Below are positions 36,317 to 44,224 of a DNA stretch of 64,000 nt, piece by piece. Origin of the DNA: Bradysia coprophila (taxonomy: Eukaryota; Arthropoda; Insecta; Diptera; Sciaridae); NCBI RefSeq assembly GCF_014529535.1, contig NW_023503307.1, positions 1,171,739 to 1,235,738 of the forward strand. Direction: 5' to 3'. The notes under the pieces were generated by a model. It saw only the letters and a program-made list of their open reading frames with translations, did no database searches and was not told the origin of the DNA. A program made the position numbers and the translations under genes. The first letter of the stretch is position 1, and each line of letters starts with the position of its first letter.

Positions 36317-37258
36317 AGTGAATTTTTAGGTTTTATAGTGATTTTGGTGAAATTTAGTGAAAAAGTTCTCAACATCAGGCATCAGGCACACACTAAAACA
36401 ATTGCATCGTACAGCAAAACTTTGTCAAAATTTGTCAAAACTTTGACCGTCAAAAATAAAACCAGTGGCAATTTACTGCTGATGTAGATAGGAATGCAAA
36501 ATAGGAGCCTCTGCAGAGACGCCATAATTTTTTTACTAGTTCATTCTTTGCGCTCTATTTTCTAGTGAAACAACTTCACACTGGTAAATTAGAATCCATG
36601 AAACGTCATAGCAGTGAAATTGGTTCACAAAAACGAGCTTTAGCTACAAATAGCGACGTGAAGTTGACCTAAACCAAAGTTAACAGTACACTTAACAAAA
36701 TTAACGAATTATCACATTTTCGTTTTCAACAGATTCTACATAATTTCTAGATCCACAAATTTGACAGTCTTGAAATTGAATGCCTTTTTGGTTTTTATTC
36801 GAGTAAACTGCATGTGCGACAAAAATTTCGACTGCGAAAAAATTCAAAAATTGCATTCAATATAACAGCTGTCATAATCTGTGGTACTAGTAATATCAGA
36901 TCCTACATAAAACAAAAATGTGAATTAGGTCTCTTTCGCGTCGTGTGTTGTACAGTAAGAGTCAATTTCGCATTAGGTGTTTTTAGCTTCATCGTGTGGA
37001 GGGTCAGTTAGTCAATTGTGCACTGTTATCTAAATCAGCAATTACTTATCAAACGAGCATTTCAAGAACAGATGCCATCGCCTATTTCAAACATGAAAAT
37101 GTTTTCGCGGTTCTACGAAAAAAATGTTGGACGGCTCGTACTCTATGTCAAAAGTGTTGTTGACGTTTAAAATGAACGCAATCATTCAAGTTGTCATTGA
37201 CTCATCCGTGAAATCACCAAAAACAAAGAAACCAAAATAGTGAAACCAAATCAACAAA

Positions 37259-37264
37259 ATGTAA
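37259..37264 (+). promoter_or_regulatory. Start-stop upstream ORF before TM2D2
   Basis: ATGTAA (ATG immediately followed by TAA) lies 16 nt before the TM2D2 start. If transcribed in the leader, such a minimal uORF can reduce translation of the main frame. Confidence 0.4.
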
Positions 37265-37280
37265 ATAAGAAACAAACTAA

Positions 37281-37859
37281 ATGGACTTAACACATCGAAC
37301 AATTAACATCAAATTCCAATTAAACATAATCATCACACTGCTGGTGGCATGTACCTATTCCGAATCAGCTCAGTTATCCAAAGATCGCATCGATACAGCC
37401 ACATACAATCCTCAGGGTCCTCTCGTCAAATGTTCGTTTCTGCCAATCGATTTTCTCGATTGTAAGGAACCCATCGACCACAAAGGCAACAAAACCGCAC
37501 GGGATGAGGTCGGCCATGGATGCTTAAAGTTTGGCGGCGTTTATTACGACGATGTGGAGAAAACAAAGGTGCAGTGTAGTGTACTAGGCGACATTGAATG
37601 CCACGGTCCGAGAACGTTTCTGAAAGATGGATTTCCCTGTGTCAAATACACTGAACACTATTTCGTGACGACATTGCTGTACAGCATACTGCTAGGCTTC
37701 CTAGGAATGGACAGATTTTGTTTGGGACAAACAGGCACGGCCGTGGGTAAACTGCTGACGCTTGGTGGTGTTGGCATTTGGTGGATTATTGATATTGTGT
37801 TGTTGATTACAAATAATTTGTTGCCAGAAGATGGAAGTAATTGGAATAGAAATGTCTGA
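37281..37859 (+). CDS. amrt: TM2 domain-containing protein 2 (TM2D2 / amaretto)
   Basis: A single-exon 192-aa protein. A hydrophobic signal segment (about residues 12-27) is followed by a Cys-rich luminal region (CSFLPIDFLDC, CSVLGDIEC, GFPCVKY) and the TM2 domain (about 125-185): helix one FVTTLLYSILLGFLG, the diagnostic DRF turn in GMDRFCLGQTG, and helix two LTLGGVGIWWIIDIVLLI. The end LPEDGSNW matches the TM2D2 branch rather than TM2D1 or TM2D3. In Drosophila the three TM2D proteins support Notch signalling at the membrane. The ATG at 37281 is chosen because it opens the signal segment. It converges with Abitram, with 81 nt between stop codons. Confidence 0.93.
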   Translation: MDLTHRTINIKFQLNIIITLLVACTYSESAQLSKDRIDTATYNPQGPLVKCSFLPIDFLDCKEPIDHKGNKTARDEVGHGCLKFGGVYYDDVEKTKVQCSVLGDIECHGPRTFLKDGFPCVKYTEHYFVTTLLYSILLGFLGMDRFCLGQTGTAVGKLLTLGGVGIWWIIDIVLLITNNLLPEDGSNWNRNV

Positions 37860-37901
37860 CCTGGACAACAAGTGAAACAAAAAATGGTTTTTTCTTTTAA
37901 C

Positions 37902-37907
37902 TTTATT
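37902..37907 (-). promoter_or_regulatory. Poly(A) signal for the CMC2-Abitram unit
   Basis: AATAAA on the minus strand, 33 nt past the Abitram stop. Cleavage would fall within about 20-30 nt of the TM2D2 stop, so 3' ends of the converging genes nearly meet or overlap. Confidence 0.55.
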
Positions 37908-37940
37908 GTTACCACATACTATCGAGCGAACACAGTTGGA

Positions 37941-38516
37941 TCAATTATTGGAACCGAGGTCGGATGAAATTTTTCTGTACTCCTCCTCCGATATGAGAGT
38001 TTGTTTGATGTCTTCAACTTTATCAATTTTCGGCAAACAAATGGCAACGTATCCATCACCTTCTTGGGCCAACAATTGTGGGTTGTCCGTCAGTCTTTCA
38101 TTGACTTCGGTTAGCTTACCAGTAATGCAACTGACGACTTTATATTGAGTGTCGTCTTTGCATGTTACAATAGCCAATGCTGATGTCGGTTGCAAATTCA
38201 TTGCACCTTTCTTGCCTTTGCCAGAACAATGATTCTTCCTGCGGTCAATGTTACCGATGTTAAAGTCGACTGATTTGATACCCTTCACAAAAGCGATGTG
38301 TGACGGCGCTAGTCCAACCAAACAAATCCGATTCGAGTGAATCAATATCTGATGATCTTCGTTGCCGGTGTCCGATTTGCGATAGTAGAAACGCGTAAAG
38401 TATCGGTCGACTTGTGATGGAAATTTGGCATCGAAATCACACACGATAGAAGGGCATTCTTTGCCGTCGAACAGTAACTTTTCCTCGTTAAAATAGTAAT
38501 CACTAAGCTCGGTCAT
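37941..38516 (-). CDS. Abitram: Abitram (Simiate/FAM206A) homologue
   Basis: A single-exon 191-aa protein. The first ATG in frame is at 38516 (MTELSDYYF); an open frame extends upstream only a few codons and has no ATG. The features I associate with the Abitram/Simiate family are FTRFYYR, the HSNRICLVGLAPSH segment, a basic KGKKGAMNLQP stretch and a C-terminal GDGYVAICLPK. The family is small, found in the nucleus and cytoplasm, and in mammals is linked to actin binding and transcription. The ATG lies only 14 nt after the CMC2 stop on the same strand, so both may be translated from one transcript. Family call from memory, not alignment. Confidence 0.8.
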   Translation of the reverse strand: MTELSDYYFNEEKLLFDGKECPSIVCDFDAKFPSQVDRYFTRFYYRKSDTGNEDHQILIHSNRICLVGLAPSHIAFVKGIKSVDFNIGNIDRRKNHCSGKGKKGAMNLQPTSALAIVTCKDDTQYKVVSCITGKLTEVNERLTDNPQLLAQEGDGYVAICLPKIDKVEDIKQTLISEEEYRKISSDLGSNN

Positions 38517-38530
38517 ATTGTGTCTTCTCA

Positions 38531-38859
38531 CTATTGAACGTTTGGTTCCGATTTGTCGCGATTAAGTCTCTCCTGAAACTTTTTCTGTCTTTCGGCTGAT
38601 CGTCTCAAATTCTCGCTTTGATTCGCTTTCCTCTCGTTCCTCAAGCAAGCGATTAACAATTTGTCGATTTTATTGCAAGAACCGAAAAATTTTGCAACTG
38701 GATTCTGAAATGATCGATGCGGTAATGTTGGCAGATTAATCGGAATGAACAAAATTCAAAAATTTATCGCGATAGTACCTCTGCGTGACACTGGTTAAAT
38801 TCTTCTATGAGCAAATTGCATTCGGGTGTGTGCAGGTTTGGTGATAGATCGCCATGCAT
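38531..38859 (-). CDS. Cmc2: COX assembly mitochondrial protein 2 (CMC2)
   Basis: Two exons on the minus strand, 38779-38859 and 38531-38704, with a 74-nt intron (gtacta...tttcag), encoding 84 aa. The first exon gives [11 protein letters not shown] and the CX9C motif [11 protein letters not shown]. The second gives [11 protein letters not shown], the second CX9C, preceded by KFFGS. Twin CX9C helices are oxidised by Mia40 in the mitochondrial intermembrane space, and CMC2 acts in cytochrome c oxidase biogenesis. The length fits the family (about 80 aa). The spliced N-terminus was reconstructed here; the unspliced frame alone would miss the first CX9C. Its stop is 14 nt from the Abitram ATG. 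Confidence 0.93.
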
Positions 38860-39278
38860 TATTGATTAAAAGTTGATTTAAAGTTGAGAAAGTTTCTCGG
38901 TGACGATCAAAACAAAGTATGGATAGTGAAACCGGTCATATGGGTCGCTTATTTTAGTGTCATCGAAGTTATCGCGTCTTATGTAATTCTTTAAACGCTT
39001 CTACATTGAAAAATTTCTGCTGGGCCACATAGAGATTGATCTGTCATCCACTTTTTTGTATGTGCGCAATTCATTTTTTTTTAAATCCTTCAAATCCCCT
39101 ACCTTTTACCGATTTTCCTTGAAGTGATGATTACAACTGTTACTTTGTGAAAGTTTAAGTCGGAAACTTGTAATAGAAACTCTAAACGTCTTTAACTTTA
39201 GCTAGAAAATAGAGTCTTACGGTAAGACTCTTACCGAACGCAATATTATTTATCACGGAAAAGTTAATTTAAACAATT
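38860..39278. promoter_or_regulatory. Divergent intergenic region between CMC2 and the small secreted peptide
   Basis: About 420 nt separate two divergent starts, so both promoters probably lie here. No clear TATA box. A 19-bp palindrome (gagtcttac-g-gtaagactc) at 39212-39230 lies 49 nt before the peptide ATG. Confidence 0.4.
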
Positions 39279-39568
39279 ATGAAGATAAATTGGATAATGT
39301 TGGGTCTGGTTGTTCTCTCTATTATGATGTCATTAATCAAACCGACGAGGTCAGAAGGTTAGTTTCATTTAAAGTGATTTTACGTTCATCGTAACATGTT
39401 TTGCATTTTTTTTTAGATTTAGATAAAATTAAGCCCATCGATCCATCAAAATTGTGTGTGGAGCAATACGGTGCTTGCCAGAATAGTTGTCCACGGATTT
39501 TAATGCGAGAGAGTACAGATTGTCATTCTCCACAAATGTGTTGTGTTCTCGTTCACATTCAAAAATAA
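39279..39568 (+). CDS. Small secreted six-cysteine peptide (defensin-like spacing)
   Basis: Two exons, 39279-39357 and 39417-39568, joined across a 59-nt intron (gttagt...ttttttttag; codon split 1/2), giving 76 aa. Residues 1-26 look like a signal peptide (MKINWIMLGLVVLSIMMS core). The mature part has exactly six cysteines in the order C-X6-C-X3-C-X10-C-X5-C-C (LCVEQYGACQNSC, then TDCHSPQMCC). This closely resembles beta-defensin spacing (C-X4-8-C-X3-5-C-X9-13-C-X4-7-CC). I do not recognise a named insect family. An antimicrobial, protease-inhibitor or signalling peptide are all possible. AATAAA overlaps the stop. Evidence for a real gene is the good splice sites, signal peptide and orderly cysteines. 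Confidence 0.72.
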
Positions 39569-40856
39569 ATATCTGAAGCGCCTTGTCCTTTAAACATAAG
39601 TTGTTTTGAATTTGAAAATAACAGCAGATTAGACGAGCTTCGTTTAAACTGCCAGTTTTCTCGTAACAGTCATTTACATAACAAATAGTAAAAAGTTGAA
39701 AAGTCCAGTTTTCATGTGAACTTTGTTGATCCGAGGCGACGGTCAATAAGCACACAAAAATGTGACTTTTTACCTTGAGTTTTCTAATAGACTTTACATG
39801 TTAATGCAGTCGAAAGTTCATGAAATACGATGAAAGGAACGATTTTCGACCCGCAAGCATGTAAAGTGCATTGACACATATCTCTGAGAAAATGATGGAA
39901 ATAGTGGTTCTGGTGTAATGCTTGATTTCCACTTACCAAAAACGTACTCCGTATGAGTAAAAAAATTGATTTTTTTTTAATTTTTGCATTGTTTACTTGA
40001 CACCTCGGTCTCTCATGGCTCTTTCACAGAGTACATACTTTTTGTTGAGTGGAAACCATACTTAAAGTAGGTTGACCCGAGGTGATGAAACACAAGAAGG
40101 TATGTATTTAGCAGTCGTGAATAAATTTAAGTTTACCTCATGTTGTTGAGTCAACTACATTTCAATAGAAGAATTAATGGAAATAGCTTCTTGTGGGATT
40201 ATTGACAACAACATTTTGATCCAACTGATAAATATGTAACGAGCTGTGTATGATGTCGTATTTGTTCAACAAGGGAAATTATGGAAAATATACCGATTCG
40301 AGGCGAAATCGAGGACGACATAAACATGAGAAGCTACATCCATCATTCCTTTTATTGTTAAGCGATAAAGCGATATATTTCCCTCAAAAGCTTCTCAGCG
40401 AAGCTTTTCCTTAAAAGTAAAATAGGTAAAATGCCTCACTTATCAATGTTTTCAGTGAAAATGGTTTCTTGTGTCTTTTACCAACCTTGATTTCACACAA
40501 AAAGTACTATTTTCATCATTTATCTCGTTTATAAGGAATGGAACATTACATGAATGTTACATGTGCAAGGATAGTCTAAAAAAAATGTATTTTGGAAGAT
40601 AAATCTCAAAATTCAAAAATATTTAAATTTATGCGGAACTTTGTAATAAACCATCCGATGACACCAACGAAATAGATGGAAGATATATTTTGACTGGGAT
40701 ATTGTTGACAAACACTTTTGTAATGTCCATATGATTTTACAATGTGCATGAAACACATGAAACAACTTTGACAGCCCCACATACACGCGGTGATATTATA
40801 GTACATTGTGAAATTGGCGTATTACCAGAAGAGATTTTTGTTTTCTTGAATTCACC
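39569..40856. other. Intergenic region before BCCIP
   Basis: No coding sequence recognised. It contains the foldback element at 39923-40057. The region immediately before 40857 would hold the BCCIP promoter. Confidence 0.5.
39923..40057. mobile_element. Foldback MITE with TTTCCAC termini
   Basis: tgatttccacttaccaaaaacgt on the left is mirrored by actttttgttgagtggaaacc on the right, around an AT-rich middle. Length is about 135 bp. Confidence 0.55.
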
Positions 40857-41821
40857 ATGCCTTTGAAGAAGAAAAATCCAAACGCTGAGGATATGGAGGT
40901 GTCAGAAGACAGTGACTCGAGTGATGGTAGTGAGCTTGAGGAGCACAATGAGGTACGAAATTTGATATGAAAATTGTTCGCTTCAAATGACTTTACATCG
41001 GCGCTAAAAAATTCTAGGAAATTCAAGTTGACTTTGAAGGAAGAAACCCGATCGACAGCGATTTTGGTGGGATACGGCAACTGCTGAATCAATTGCTCCT
41101 CAAATCAGATGTAAACATGTCCGAATTAGCCGATTACATTATCGGTAAGTGAAGCAAAATTCAGCAATCGAGGGTGGAAACATTAATCAAAATGTTTTGT
41201 TTGACTTTGTCAGGTCAAAACTACATCGGAAGTGTGGTGACACAGTGTGAAGACGACGAAGATGAAGATGAGGACGACGATATGGCCGATGCGAATATGG
41301 TGTTCGGCATAACGACAGCGATAAATTTAAATAAATCCGAAGTGGGTTGCATCAATCAACTTCGAAATTTGATTGCACAGAAGGCAAAAGAATCGGCAAC
41401 GATTGAGGTGCACGAACGATTCAAAAACATCTTCGAAAATACATCGAATGTCGTTGGATTTTTGCTGAACGAACGATATGTAAATATTCCCCCACAAATT
41501 GCTGTACCGCTGATGGAGAGTTTGGTCAACGAAATTGACCGGGCGAACCGAAAGAAAATGCCATTTAAATTCACACATTACGCGATGTTGCTGAAATTCT
41601 ACAAAAGAAAATTGAAGAAGAGCAAAGGACAAACGATTCCAGAGTACTCAAATGCGGAAGAGGAGATTGTCGCACAAAATTCTTGCATAGAATTTGAATT
41701 TGCGGCTCAGACTGAGAACGAACCGGCGAGTATTGATGTCGTGCCCTTCCGAAAAGTTGTTGTTTTTGAGGCGGCAAAGCTCCCTCAAATCATAGAATCA
41801 ATAAAGACGTTTATAGAGTAG
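40857..41821 (+). CDS. BCCIP: BCCIP homologue
   Basis: Three exons, 40857-40952, 41018-41144 and 41214-41821, giving 276 aa with introns of 65 and 69 nt. The ATG has a good context (caccATGc). The N-terminus is Lys-rich then acidic (SEDSDSSDGSELEEHNE). The BCP1/BCCIP core follows: EIQVDFEG, GGIRQLLNQLLL, QNYIGSVV, an acidic loop EDDEDEDEDDDM, VGFLLNERYVNIPPQIAVPL and EEEIVAQNSCIEFEF. BCCIP binds BRCA2 and p21 in mammals, and its yeast relative Bcp1 chaperones ribosomal protein uL14 and helps nuclear export. I recall the Drosophila gene as CG9286. Complete and normal in length (human is about 314-322 aa). Confidence 0.95.
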
Positions 41822-42565
41822 AAACTGCGGCTGGTTTACCATTACGACCATAAATTGGAAAATTTCCTTTCATTGAGAAAACACTTACACATTTCATTGG
41901 CTCCCTTCCGTCGACTAAGCCATGTCTGAGTACTGATGAATCTCATAAATGACTAGTCGTAATCGTGAAGACATATTAGTTCTCTATAGAGATCTTTTTT
42001 GGCCTTGCGATCGTGACCGGAGACCAAATTCATCAAGGCAGAACATTTTCAAAATTAGGTAAATATGAAATCCCTTGAAATCCCTACAGGAAAACGGTCT
42101 GCTTTTAGACTATACTCCACTCCATATACATAGCCTTCACTTAAGAAAATCAAGGTCTTCCTACGGAAGTGACTCAAAAATGGATTGATTGTTCCATGTT
42201 CCACAAATATCGCCGATGAATTTTTCAGTTAATTTTTTCACTCAAATCAGATTTTTTATTTAACGAAGTCCTTAGGGGACGTCCATAAAGTACATCCGCT
42301 ATTTTTCTCGTTTCTTCGCAGACCTACAGCTTCCTCTTCACTATAGTTGTGTATAATTGAAGTCGGGATACTGAAAAAGGTAAGCAATGTTCCATTTCAT
42401 TGGGCAGTAGCAATGAAATACGCGTATCATTTATACTAATCAGATAAAATTTGGGATTCTAAGAACAAACGATAATTTCTTTCTGAAACAGATTCAAGCG
42501 GTGTTTGTGTAGTCTATCTAACGTGTATTTTCGCAATTTTCATTTTTCTTTCGTTGCCAACTTTG

Positions 42566-42990
42566 TAACATAGTTATTTATGACATCGAGTGCAAAGTTC
42601 TTTATTAGGCTCTAGATGTGTAATTGTGAATCGGGACCGCAACTTGATAATACACATCGTGAGCCTAATGAAATAGTTTTTACCGAGATTCATACAAATT
42701 TTTATGCCACAGAGCCATCCAAAGTTTGCAAATTTTGCATATTATGATGCTGAGTGGCATAGATTTTTTTTCTCAACACAGGGACGAAAGGTAAAACTTT
42801 CGTTGGATTTTTAAGAAAAACGTTATTTGCAACTCGGTCATAATAGTTATTTATGTAGCTGACTGGTAAATTCTTTTTTGGTGCTAGATGCTACATGCAG
42901 AGTTTGAAACTACACATCGTGTCCCTAAAAAATCATTTATCACCGAATTGTATCCAACGTTTATCTCAATAAATGAAAAAAAAGTTTCAC
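42566..42990 (+). repeat. Two diverged direct repeats
   Basis: Both units contain atagttatttatg, a ggctctagatg/ggtgctagatg block, and ctacacatcgtg-type sequence followed by cctaa. They are spaced about 273 bp apart. They look like two old copies of one element. Confidence 0.45.
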
Positions 42991-43235
42991 TTTTAGTCAC
43001 TGTTTTAAGAAAATGTTTTTTTCAGGCACATGACGTGTTTTGCCACACTCGTGTGACAACTTGCTTATCTAGTGTCTAAAAAAGCATTTTTCACTCGGTG
43101 GCATAAATAACAATAACTACTCTTTAACCTGACGTTCTCTATTTTACAAAAATCACCGATTTTCTCTTACCTCTTCTCACATTTTCGTAGCTGAATAAGA
43201 AAATTTCGTAAAGTATTTCATTGAATGAAGAATAC

Positions 43236-43393
43236 AAGCATGAGTTACGTTTCAGACTCGGTTTCAGACCATTTTCAGCAAACGAAAAGCAGAAGAAATG
43301 AAATTATTTCGTTTCAAGCGCTGGAAGATATACATACATCTACATTTCCATCAGCTTATTGCTGTTAAATGATCTAAAACGTAACTCATGCTT
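43236..43393. mobile_element. Short MITE with AAGCATGAGTTACGTTT ends
   Basis: Terminal inverted repeats aagcatgagttacgttt and aaacgtaactcatgctt (17 bp, perfect apart from flanking) bound 158 bp. A related end, aagcatgagcaatcc...tcagactc, begins at 63951 near the window edge. Confidence 0.65.
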
Positions 43394-44224
43394 CTTTTTA
43401 TATGAATTAGTTCAATTTTTAAAACGTGAACACCTAGATTGTCCAACGATTGTTCAAACTCATTAAAAGACCGAAGAAACTTACTGTTCAAACTCATAAT
43501 TTTTGAATGCTCACAATTTATCACCGTACCTACTCAGGTTCAGATTCGAATCATAACCGTAGGATGGGCATGATTATGTTCGGCTGAGCATGGGTATTGT
43601 GTGAACAGTAAAATTACCAAAATGCAGCTGTCTATTTCAAATAACGTCTGACATCTGCTAATAAGCTGTTAAAAAATAGTTACCCGAGTCTCTTAGGTGC
43701 CATGTCATAGATGCATATTGTACATTTCAGATATTTATCTAAGTGCGGCTTTTTGAACTATACAACTATCGGTCACTGATTCCAGTTTAAAACTTAATTC
43801 AATTATTGCCCGTTTCCACGAAAAACTGTCGCTACCGTCTTGTTTACCATTTTTTGATCAGATTAAGTTTTTAAAACTTTCTACGGACCGTCACTGCATA
43901 TACATTTTCGATTTGCATGGTTGGTATGGTTGCATATCTTGCATATGTTTTTGTTTTCAAAAGAGCTGGATCATTTCTTTGTGACTTTTGTGTATTTTGA
44001 CGGTGTAATACTGACGAATTGTCATGCCAGTTAAAACGTTTCATTTATCATTGCATTTTGTCCATTCGAAACTCATCCTAATCGCAAAGCAATACTGAGT
44101 ACACTTTCGTTATCTTATCAAAACAATACCCCCGACAACATTCAATTATTCGTTTCAACAAGATTTAAAGGCTTAGTACATTACATCGAATCAGTCAGTC
44201 TGCTTGAATTAGTTCCTGGGCAAC

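Larger units (their letters stand above)
30125..37258. other. A-rich non-coding region downstream of beta-spectrin
   Basis: No coding sequence recognised. From about 31730 to 35040 the + strand is strikingly A-rich with many poly-A runs, and AATAAA hexamers recur, ending with one at 35037-35042. Part may be a long spectrin 3' UTR. It also contains nested MITEs (31004-31484), a GA run, a third GGTA array and MITE B copy 2. Confidence 0.45.
41822..44224. other. Intergenic region between BCCIP and the aminopeptidase
   Basis: 2.4 kb without coding sequence. It contains two diverged direct repeats (about 42566-42710 and 42840-42990) and a short MITE (43236-43393). Confidence 0.5.
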
